Shown here: piece by piece, positions 25,885-31,589 of the stretch
Numbering within the stretch: position 1 is the first letter of the stretch
Layout: each line of letters opens with the position of its first letter
DNA from: an uncultured Lachnospiraceae bacterium
GTDB lineage: Bacteria > Bacillota > Clostridia > Lachnospirales > Lachnospiraceae
Assembly: GCA_934438085.1 (NCBI GenBank)
Contig: CAKSBC010000022.1
Span: 1-31,589, forward strand
Direction of reading: 5' to 3'
Length of the DNA: 31,589 bases
Notes under the pieces: model-generated
The model's database searches: none
What the model saw: the letters and a program-made list of their open reading frames with translations, nothing else
Told to the model about the DNA's origin: nothing
Translations under genes and position numbers: made by a program

Positions 25885-26004
25885 TTTTCTACTTGTTTTT
25901 GACTTTGCCTTGTGGTAGACTCTCTATCATGTTGACCGATTAAAATATTTAATAGTATGCATCAAGATATTTGATTAATAAATATTAGCATTTAAAAATA
26001 TCTA

Positions 26005-26051
26005 TTGATTGGTTATAATACGGGTTACAAGATTGATATATAACCGATCAA
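26005..26051 (+). promoter_or_regulatory. asd upstream region: -10 element within a 13-bp inverted repeat
   Basis: TTGATTGGTTATA (26005-26017) and TATAACCGATCAA (26039-26051) are inverted copies with one mismatch and a 21-nt spacer. A perfect -10, TATAAT (26014-26019), overlaps the left arm, but no strong -35 is visible. A third related half-site, GACCGATTAA, occurs at 25935-25944. This suggests a repressor that binds ACCGATYAA half-sites across the asd promoter. Alternatively the arms may pair in the transcript. Confidence 0.5.
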
Positions 26052-26117
26052 TACTGATTTTATTCAAATTATAATAAATACCATATACATACAATGTATG
26101 AAAGAGAAAGGGAAATT

Positions 26118-27131
26118 ATGAAAAAGTATAATGTGGCTATACTCGGTGCAACGGGTGCAGTAGGACAGGAAATGATAAAGGTTCTTTCGGAGTATAAGAT
26201 ACCTGTAGGAAAGCTTTTGCCGCTTGCATCTGCAAGAAGTGCCGGACAGGAGATTGAATTCGAAGGCCAGAAGATAAAGATCGAAGAAGCAACTGAGCAC
26301 AGCTTTGATGGAATGGATTTTGTTTTAGGAGCAGTTAAAAACCCTATGTCAAAGAAGTTCGCTCCTTATATAGTTAAGGCAGGTGCCGTATACATTGATA
26401 ACAGCTCAGCTTTCCGTATGGATCCTGCGGTTCCTCTTGTTGTACCTGAGATAAACGGTGATGATGCACTTAATAATAAGGGTATCATTGCTAACCCTAA
26501 CTGTTCATCTATTATTACGCTTATGGCAGTAGCAGGTATTGCAAAGCTTTCACCTGTTAAGAACATGATTGCAGCAACCTATCAGGCTGTGTCAGGTGCC
26601 GGCAAGGACGGCTTCGATGAGCTTGAAAATCAGACCAAGGCCATAATCAACGGCGGTGAGATCGAGTCAAAGGTATTCCCAACGCAGATCGCCATGAACG
26701 TTATTCCGTTCATCGGAGGAATGACAGATAATCTTTATACTGATGAGGAAATGAAGATGCAGAATGAAGGACGCCGCATACTCCATCTTCCTGAACTTAA
26801 GTGCACATGTACCTGTGTAAGAGTACCTGTAATGCGTTCTCACTCAATAGCTGTTACAGTTCGTACAGAAAGAAAGGTTTCTGTAGCAGAAGCTAATGAG
26901 GCAATAAAGAATTATCCGGGAGTAAGACTCATAGAGGATTATGAGGGACGCTGCTATCCTACACCGCTTGATACAAGTAATCAGGATATTGTATGGGTAG
27001 GCCGTGTAAGAGATGATCTTACAGATGACAACGGACTTACATTATGGTGCTGCGGAGACCAGGTAAGAAAGGGTGCTGCAAGTAATGCGGTACAGATCAT
27101 GAAGCATATAATTGAGTCAAAGGCTGAATGA
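26118..27131 (+). CDS. asd: Aspartate-semialdehyde dehydrogenase
   Basis: A 337-residue cytoplasmic NADPH-dependent enzyme that reduces aspartyl phosphate to aspartate semialdehyde. It feeds lysine, diaminopimelate (for the wall), methionine and threonine synthesis. Motifs are the Rossmann start VAILGATGAVGQEM, the active-site Cys129 in ANPNCSSI, the QAVSGAGKDG stretch, and VPVMRSHS. AAAGGG (26107-26112) precedes the ATG at 26118; the in-frame ATG at 26094 has no ribosome site. It stands alone between the division cluster and the unrecognised gene pair. Confidence 0.96.
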   Translation: MKKYNVAILGATGAVGQEMIKVLSEYKIPVGKLLPLASARSAGQEIEFEGQKIKIEEATEHSFDGMDFVLGAVKNPMSKKFAPYIVKAGAVYIDNSSAFRMDPAVPLVVPEINGDDALNNKGIIANPNCSSIITLMAVAGIAKLSPVKNMIAATYQAVSGAGKDGFDELENQTKAIINGGEIESKVFPTQIAMNVIPFIGGMTDNLYTDEEMKMQNEGRRILHLPELKCTCTCVRVPVMRSHSIAVTVRTERKVSVAEANEAIKNYPGVRLIEDYEGRCYPTPLDTSNQDIVWVGRVRDDLTDDNGLTLWCCGDQVRKGAASNAVQIMKHIIESKAE

Positions 27132-27212
27132 GCCAAAGTCAGCATAAGCTGAATGACCAGAATCCAGCATTGGCTGAATGACCAAAAGCCAGCATTGGCT
27201 GATGAACAAGAG
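27123..27212 (+). repeat. Four 25-bp imperfect tandem repeats carrying small hairpins
   Basis: Units begin at 27123, 27148, 27173 and 27198 (the last partial). Units two and three differ at only two positions. At each junction CAGC-N4-GCTG forms a short hairpin (27140-27151, 27165-27176, 27190-27201). The first unit overlaps the last codons and stop of asd, so the array probably grew out of the gene end by duplication. Confidence 0.85.
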
Positions 27213-27275
27213 TCTATAGATAATATTGAAATAATAATAAGGTGATACGTTTTTCGGACGATTCATAAGAGATGA

Positions 27276-27320
27276 GAGCTGCCGGCATATACATTTATAT
27301 GTCTGTGGCTCTTATTAGTT
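27276..27320 (+). terminator. Probable terminator of asd
   Basis: A 16-bp stem with one mismatch and three G-U pairs (27276-27291 with 27296-27311) and a 4-nt loop is followed by TTATTAGTTT. An alternative outer pairing (27265-27271 with 27309-27315) exists. Between here and the promoter at 27439 I see no gene longer than about 19 codons. Confidence 0.6.
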
Positions 27321-27438
27321 TGATTTAAAGTAAGAAAAGAGTTTGCCGAACAGGGAAGAAGCAGAGGCTAAGAAGCGGATGAAATATGAAAAGGTAATTT
27401 ATACAAAAGCTGCAAATATAGTTGTATACAATTGCTAA

Positions 27439-27467
27439 TTGAAAAATGACTTCAAGATATGTAAAAT
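27439..27467 (+). promoter_or_regulatory. Promoter of the unrecognised gene pair
   Basis: TTGAAA (27439-27444) and TAAAAT (27462-27467) are spaced by exactly 17 nt. The start would be near 27474, leaving a leader of about 117 nt. In the leader are a TGTCGACA palindrome (27490-27497), an AACCG/CGGTT pair, and a hairpin at 27563-27577. Confidence 0.65.
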
Positions 27468-27562
27468 ACAAGACAGTTACATTGTCGATTGTCGACAGTA
27501 CACTATCTACAAAATGATCTGAACATAACCGTTTGAGGGGGTCGGTTCGGATATACTTAGTT

Positions 27563-27577
27563 TTTCACAAAGTGAAA
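27563..27577 (+). promoter_or_regulatory. Leader hairpin touching the ribosome binding site
   Basis: TTTCAC/GTGAAA with a 3-nt A loop; its right arm runs into AAAGGAG (27575-27581), the ribosome site for the ATG at 27591. Folding could modulate access or stabilise the 5' end. The stem is short. Confidence 0.45.
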
Positions 27578-27590
27578 GGAGAATGAAGCA

Positions 27591-27968
27591 ATGAGACTTA
27601 TGCACACTAAACTGCCTGATTTCTTAAAGAAGGCAGTAGCAGCCGGAAAGAGAATTAACCCAGATACAGAGGTTACAATAGAAGGCTTTGAGAGCATGAA
27701 GTCAGCAAAACTGGCATCGCTCAGAGTAGGCCGAATCGAAGAGGAGATCCTTGAGCTTACAAGCGGAAACCCTAACATCAAGAAAATCGAGATCCAGATG
27801 ATTCCAAGAGTAGCAGAGACTATCAATACAGTTATCATCAAGGGTGTTGAAGCAGACGGAAGCTGCCCTAAGGCTATCATGGACACAATGTTCCTTACTG
27901 TACCTGGAGAAGAGGTATACCTTGAGGGCGTTGGCGAGATAAGCGACAGAAGAGCACCGTTAGACTGA
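27591..27968 (+). CDS. Unrecognised 125-residue protein, first of a gene pair
   Basis: I do not recognise this family. The 125 residues have no signal peptide or membrane segment. It begins MRLMHTKLPDFLKKAVAAGK, followed by a beta-rich middle with EVTIEGFESMKSAKLASLRVG and, later, IKKIEIQMIPRVAETINTVI. It ends with GVGEISDRRAPLD. One cysteine (in DGSCPK) is present. Codon use is like that of ftsZ and asd, with few rare codons, and the ribosome site is strong, which suggests good expression. It has a promoter and structured leader of its own and is followed 30 nt later by the 342-residue gene, so the two products probably work together. Clean codon structure makes it a real gene. Confidence 0.85.
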   Translation: MRLMHTKLPDFLKKAVAAGKRINPDTEVTIEGFESMKSAKLASLRVGRIEEEILELTSGNPNIKKIEIQMIPRVAETINTVIIKGVEADGSCPKAIMDTMFLTVPGEEVYLEGVGEISDRRAPLD

Positions 27969-27998
27969 TTTTTTTGAGAGAAGAGAGGTTTTATAAAA

Positions 27999-29027
27999 AT
28001 GGAATTAAAGTATAGAGTAATATCAAGAGGCGCAGCAGATGGTCTTGTACCTTTCCCTCTTGTATACATTGATAAAAAGGATGTAGAGGCATGCGGACTC
28101 AGCTATCTTGAGGCATTTCAAAAGATTGCTGAAGTATTTAAGGATGATTGTGCAGCGGCAGATATCATTGATACAGATGCAGTAACAGTAAGCTCTGACG
28201 GAATCATGGGAGATGCTGCGGTTGTAGCATTCTGCTCAATCGATCACGGAAAGATCAATAAGGACTTCGGTTTCATCAATGTCAGCGAGCATCCATATTA
28301 TCCTGAGATCGTTAAGGATGAGCCTCATATGAAGCAGTGGAGCTCGGAGGGCTTTGTAGGAAAGAGACTTTACAGAGGTCCTAACACAGAAGACAGAGGC
28401 TTCAGAAATGTTCATAACGAGAACATGACAATGACAGGACGTATCGCAAACAATAATACAGGCTCTGAGATGATGAACCTTGTAGAAATGACAGAGGTAC
28501 TTGTGCCTTGCTTCGGCATGAATCAGATCATGAAGGACGGAGATCTTCTTGTAGGCGTAGCAGGTGCAGAGATCTCAGTCGGTATCGGAATGGTAGTAAG
28601 AGAAAAGCTCGGCAGAATCTTCCATTGGTCATACGGTGCAGGTCAGACAGCTCATAACTCAGGCGAGTATGCAAAGACAGTCAAGAGTGATTATCCAGCA
28701 ATTGTAGCTCCGAAGCCTGTACATGCAGCTCATGTGCTTAAGGCACTTGATGCAGGCCTTGTAGTTGGTAAGGATCTCGGATGTTCACCTGTAAACCTTG
28801 CTATTGCTCATGCCGGCGGATATGAGATCGCTCTTGACAATATTACAGACAGAGCCTGGGTAGAGCTTGAGAGCGTTGGATGCAAGAAGGAAGATTTTGA
28901 GAAGCCTTCACCAAAGCTTAGCAGAGAAGAAATCATTGCAAAGGCAGAGGAGATCCTTCCTGGAATGCCTACAGGTAAGCTTTACAAGTCTTCTGAAATC
29001 GTAGAAAAGAAGTCTATCAAGCTTTGA
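27999..29027 (+). CDS. Unrecognised 342-residue protein, second of a gene pair
   Basis: I do not recognise this family and give no function. It is cytoplasmic by appearance, without signal or membrane segments. The middle is strikingly Gly-rich and ordered (FVGKRLYRGPNTEDRGFRN, then a hydrophobic GDLLVGVAGAEISVGIGMVV, then FHWSYGAGQTAHNSGE). The region SPVNLAIAHAGGYEIALDN follows. Six cysteines are spread out (in EACG, DDCA, AFCS, VPCF, LGCS and VGCK), which could bind metal or be catalytic. The C-terminal 35 residues are helical and charged. The ribosome site (AGAGAGG) is good, and codon use is that of a well-expressed gene. The gene is 30 nt after its partner and ends with TGA immediately followed by TAG. 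Confidence 0.87.
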   Translation: MELKYRVISRGAADGLVPFPLVYIDKKDVEACGLSYLEAFQKIAEVFKDDCAAADIIDTDAVTVSSDGIMGDAAVVAFCSIDHGKINKDFGFINVSEHPYYPEIVKDEPHMKQWSSEGFVGKRLYRGPNTEDRGFRNVHNENMTMTGRIANNNTGSEMMNLVEMTEVLVPCFGMNQIMKDGDLLVGVAGAEISVGIGMVVREKLGRIFHWSYGAGQTAHNSGEYAKTVKSDYPAIVAPKPVHAAHVLKALDAGLVVGKDLGCSPVNLAIAHAGGYEIALDNITDRAWVELESVGCKKEDFEKPSPKLSREEIIAKAEEILPGMPTGKLYKSSEIVEKKSIKL

Positions 29028-29030
29028 TAG

Positions 29031-29114
29031 AATAATTTTGCATCTAAAGTTACATACAAGGGACCTACAGAAAAAGACATTAAGTTCTTTGAGGAGCAGG
29101 GCGAAACCGCATAA
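29031..29114 (+). pseudogene. Coding-like relic in frame after the double stop
   Basis: In the same frame as the 342-residue gene, just after TGA-TAG, 27 sense codons run to a TAA at 29112-29114. They read NNFASKVTYKGPTEK, then DIKFFEEQGETA, with codon choice like the genes around it. There is no start codon or ribosome site. It may be the remains of a C-terminal extension or of a deleted downstream gene. It could also be chance. Confidence 0.35.
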
Positions 29115-29126
29115 AATCAAATTCAT

Positions 29127-29163
29127 TAAAACAGGCTGTATTAATTTACGGTCTGTTTTTTTT
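29127..29163 (+). terminator. Terminator of the unrecognised gene pair
   Basis: An 11-bp stem with two G-U pairs (29130-29140 with 29147-29157) and a 6-nt loop runs into eight T (29156-29163). It ends the transcript of the 125/342-residue pair. Confidence 0.9.
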
Positions 29164-29246
29164 GATCGGTTTTTATGGAATAATAAATATAGTATGGGAT
29201 GCTTAAAATGACGGAATTAAAAATTTAATAAGTATTCTGAGTGGTG

Positions 29247-29252
29247 TATAAT
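29247..29252 (+). promoter_or_regulatory. Likely -10 element for the barstar-like/recJ unit
   Basis: A perfect TATAAT preceded by GTG; no good -35 at 16-18 nt. Transcription would begin about 29 nt before the start codon at 29288. Confidence 0.4.
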
Positions 29253-29287
29253 AAGTAAGACTATTACAAACGAGGAGAGCTTACTAA

Positions 29288-29680
29288 ATGAGAAAAGTGA
29301 TTTTAGATCTTAATGTTATAGACCCTAAGAGTTTTGATTATTCCAATCCTGATGCGGATCCAAAGAAGGAGCTGCACAGATATATTGCGGAGCAGCTTGG
29401 CTTTGATGCAGAGCGCTGTGTCAATACAGACAGACTTTATGATGAACTCATTTCCGTTGATGAGCCTACAGCAATAGGCCTTTTTATGCCTAACGGAGAG
29501 CTTGAGGAGCTTGATATAGATTACATGATGTATCTTGATACAATAAAGGATACATTTAATGAAGCTGAGGCGGATAATCCTGAGCTTGCCGTCATTCACG
29601 GAGACATTACCGACAACGGCGGAGTTGATGCCGGAGAAGATGTAGATGCTATTTTAGAAGAGCTTCTTAAGGCATATTAA
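29288..29680 (+). CDS. Barstar-like acidic protein
   Basis: A 130-residue, strongly acidic protein. It starts with a beta strand (RKVILDLNVID), then a helix (KKELHRYIAEQLGFD), then CVNTDRLYDELISVDEPTAI, and a late YLDTIKDTFNEAEADNPELAVI. This order of strand, helix, a LDxLYDxL-like helix and final helix/strand resembles the barstar fold, an inhibitor of barnase-type ribonucleases. The match is structural and by pattern, so another small acidic protein is possible. No barnase-like toxin is adjacent. GAGGAG (29272-29277) lies 10 nt before the ATG. The stop overlaps the recJ start (TAATG), so the two are translated together. Confidence 0.65.
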   Translation: MRKVILDLNVIDPKSFDYSNPDADPKKELHRYIAEQLGFDAERCVNTDRLYDELISVDEPTAIGLFMPNGELEELDIDYMMYLDTIKDTFNEAEADNPELAVIHGDITDNGGVDAGEDVDAILEELLKAY

Positions 29681-31401
29681 TGATGAACAAGTGGTTTGTG
29701 CATGCAAAAAGAGCTGATTTTCAAGGGATATCAGAGAAATTCGGTATTGATCCGGTTGTTTCAAGAATTCTGAGAAACAGAGATATTACAAGCGATGAAG
29801 AGATAGACTATTTTCTCAATGCCGGAATAGATGATCTATATGATGAAATGCTTATGCCTGATATGGAAAAGGCAGCAAAGGCGGTTTATGATGCGGCTGT
29901 TTCAGGAAAGCATATGAGAATAGTCGGTGACTATGATATAGACGGAGTCTGCTCAACATATATATTGCTCGAAGGCTTAAAAAGAATAGGTGCAAATATT
30001 GACTGCTGCATACCGGACAGGATAAATGACGGCTACGGCATCAATATGAATATCGTAAATAAGGCTCATGCAGACGGAGTTGAGCTGATACTGACCTGCG
30101 ACAACGGCATAGCAGCTTTGGATGAGCTGAAGGCTGCAAATGAACTCAGGATGAAAGTAGTTGTCACAGATCATCACAACGTAAGGAAAAATGAAGCCGG
30201 AGATGATATATTGCCGGAAGCATTAGCCGTTGTGGATGTGAAAAGACAGGAAAGTAAGTATCCGTCAGAGGAATGCTGCGGAGCTGTGACAGCCTGCAAG
30301 CTTATAAAAAGAGTCTATGCTTTGTGCAAAAGACGAACTGATGAATGGCTTGATTTTCTTGAGTTTGCGGCTATTGCAACAGTCGGCGATATAATGAAGC
30401 TCACCGGCGAAAACAGAGTCATAGTCAAAGAAGGTCTTAAACGAATAAATGAAGGGGCTTATAATCTTGGACTTAAGACACTTATAGAAGAGCTTGAGCT
30501 TACCGGAAAGACTATAGATACTTACCACATCGGCTTTATTATAGGACCGTGCATAAATGCGGGCGGAAGGCTTGAAACCGCTGAAAGCGCACTAAAGCTG
30601 TTTACAAGCACAGACAGATCTGAGGCAGAGCTTATAGCCGGACACCTTAGAATGCTTAACGCAGAAAGAAAGGCTATGACCGAAGCCGGTACAAAAGAGG
30701 GCATAAGCATAGTCGAGGACTCTATGACGGAGGACAGTGTTCTCGTAGTCTATATTGAGGATCTGCATGAATCATTGGCGGGAATAGTGGCAGGAAGACT
30801 TAAGGAGCGTTACTGTAAGCCATGCATCGTCATAACAAAAGGTTATGAGGGACTTAAAGGAAGCGGCAGATCTATAGAAAGCTATGATATGTTTTCGGCA
30901 TTATGTGAAGCGGAAGCATTTCTGACAAAATACGGCGGACATAAAATGGCAGCCGGACTAAGCCTTAAAGAAGAGGATCTGAACGGGTTCAGAGAATTTC
31001 TCAACAGTCATTCCGGACTTAGCGAAAAGGATTTTATTAAAAAGCTGTGGATAGATGATCCGACTCCGCTTTCATACGTAAATATGAGCTTTATAGCTCA
31101 GCTGGACAGTTTAAAGCCGTACGGACAGGGCTTTGAAAGACCGCAGTTTGCATGCAGAAATTTAAGACCGTCAAATATCAAGGTATTGGGAAAGTCAGGC
31201 AACGTAGTCAGATTCAGGTTATCGGATCTGTCAGGCGGAAGCTATGATGCTTTGATGTTCGGAGACGGAGAGGCTGAAGCTGCAAAACTTAGGGCGTGTG
31301 ATATGATAGACATTTTGTACACTCCCCGTATAAATGAATTTGCAGGAAGAAAAAGCACACAGATAGATGTGATCGATTACAATCCGAGTAATAAAACTTA
31401 A
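29680..31401 (+). CDS. recJ: Single-stranded-DNA exonuclease RecJ (DHH family)
   Basis: A 573-residue 5'-3' exonuclease on single-stranded DNA that takes part in recombinational and mismatch repair. Motifs are VGDYDIDGV (Asp84, Asp86 and Asp88, metal binding), the DHH motif TDHHN (164-167), INAGGRLETAESAL, and the DHHA1 motif YGGHKMAAGL (Gly419-Gly420-His421). The C-terminal part (about 450-573) fits the RecJ OB-fold (LKPYGQGFERPQF, VLGKSGNVVRFRL). Two adjacent ATGs (29680 and 29683) are possible starts. The gene overlaps the barstar-like gene by one base. Confidence 0.93.
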   Translation: MMNKWFVHAKRADFQGISEKFGIDPVVSRILRNRDITSDEEIDYFLNAGIDDLYDEMLMPDMEKAAKAVYDAAVSGKHMRIVGDYDIDGVCSTYILLEGLKRIGANIDCCIPDRINDGYGINMNIVNKAHADGVELILTCDNGIAALDELKAANELRMKVVVTDHHNVRKNEAGDDILPEALAVVDVKRQESKYPSEECCGAVTACKLIKRVYALCKRRTDEWLDFLEFAAIATVGDIMKLTGENRVIVKEGLKRINEGAYNLGLKTLIEELELTGKTIDTYHIGFIIGPCINAGGRLETAESALKLFTSTDRSEAELIAGHLRMLNAERKAMTEAGTKEGISIVEDSMTEDSVLVVYIEDLHESLAGIVAGRLKERYCKPCIVITKGYEGLKGSGRSIESYDMFSALCEAEAFLTKYGGHKMAAGLSLKEEDLNGFREFLNSHSGLSEKDFIKKLWIDDPTPLSYVNMSFIAQLDSLKPYGQGFERPQFACRNLRPSNIKVLGKSGNVVRFRLSDLSGGSYDALMFGDGEAEAAKLRACDMIDILYTPRINEFAGRKSTQIDVIDYNPSNKT

Positions 31402-31443
31402 CATAGATCAAGCATAAAATTACTATATATTATACAAACAACA

Positions 31444-31490
31444 AAAATAGTTAGCTATATTTAACAAAATGTGGCCAACTATTTTTTATT
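31444..31490 (+). terminator. Probable terminator of recJ
   Basis: AAAATAGTT-x-GC (31444-31455) pairs with GC-x-AACTATTTT (31474-31485) with one mismatch, an 18-nt loop and a T-rich tail. AT-rich but well placed, 43 nt past the recJ stop. Confidence 0.6.
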
Positions 31491-31509
31491 ATTTTATGAA
31501 TTGAATACA

Positions 31510-31537
31510 AAGGTAAGCCCGCAATAGCGAGTACCTT
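31510..31537. other. Small hairpin near the end of the window
   Basis: AAGGTA/TACCTT (31510-31515 with 31532-31537) with an inner CGC/GCG pair (31520-31522 with 31527-31529). It may be a leader or 3' element of a gene beyond the window. No T run marks it as a terminator. Confidence 0.35.
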
Positions 31538-31589
31538 ATTATAATACCATATTCATGAGATACTGTTCCAAAGCAGTTTCGTGCGATTT

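Noticed and set aside
25988..26117. Lysine riboswitch upstream of asd
   Set aside because: The leader is too short after the -10 at 26014 and I see only an inverted repeat, not the multi-helix lysine riboswitch layout.
27128..27181. Possible 17-codon peptide starting at the asd stop (ATGA overlap)
   Set aside because: It runs through the 25-bp repeats, whose period is not a multiple of three, and has no ribosome site; likely chance.
27123..27212. CRISPR-like array
   Set aside because: Units are directly contiguous without unique spacers, and no cas gene is present.
27379..27438. 19-codon frame starting MKYEKV in the asd to gene-pair gap
   Set aside because: Too short, no convincing ribosome site, and upstream of the promoter that serves the next genes.
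27557..28069. 170-codon open frame on the minus strand
   Set aside because: It is antisense to the 125-residue gene and its partner, which have promoter, ribosome sites and coding-like codon use.

Overview
The window looks like a chromosomal segment of a low-to-mid GC Firmicute, most likely a Lachnospiraceae-type Clostridium relative. The evidence is a division/cell-wall (dcw) cluster with an ftsL-like gene, a penicillin-binding protein, mraY, murD, ftsW, ftsQ and ftsZ but no ftsA. Strong AGGAGG-type ribosome binding sites, some TTG starts, choline-binding-type cell-wall repeat proteins and a 7TM sensor/LuxR regulator cassette of a Clostridia type also fit. This placement rests on gene content and remembered family patterns, not on a database search. 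No rRNA, tRNA, CRISPR array, transposase or phage gene was seen, and the window reads as ordinary chromosome.

Region 1 (1-9290, + strand) is surface and central metabolism. It holds a secreted cell-wall-binding repeat protein, glucose-6-phosphate isomerase (pgi), and a zinc-ribbon protein with a C-terminal membrane segment followed by a TPM-domain protein. Next come a three-part fusion (winged helix + LicC-like nucleotidyltransferase + LicA-like choline kinase), a second secreted cell-wall-binding repeat protein and lgt. The LicC/LicA-like fusion and the two repeat proteins suggest a phosphocholine (or similar) surface decoration together with the proteins that bind it. Lgt would lipidate the lipoprotein at 13300.

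Region 2 (9348-12580, - strand) is a three-gene signalling cassette: a 7TM sensor with a degenerate kinase half, a soluble histidine kinase with intact H and N boxes, and a LuxR-type response regulator. Beyond it on the + strand lie a small conserved protein (DUF6935-like) and a large DUF5067-like lipoprotein.

Region 3 (15317-25884) is the dcw cluster. A promoter and a four-copy, 10-bp-period MraZ operator precede mraZ-rsmH-ftsL-ftsI-mraY-murD-ftsW-ftsQ-ftsZ, and a strong terminator follows. murG, murC, murB and ftsA are not in it.

Region 4 (25885-31589) holds asd with an inverted-repeat upstream region, then a 459-bp gap with 25-bp tandem hairpin repeats, a terminator and a good promoter. 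The promoter drives two unrecognised, apparently well-expressed genes (125 and 342 codons). An in-frame coding-like relic follows their stop codons, then a barstar-like acidic protein translationally coupled to a RecJ-type DHH exonuclease. The unrecognised gene pair with its structured leader is the best candidate for something undescribed. The split sensor cassette and the winged-helix/LicC/LicA fusion come next.
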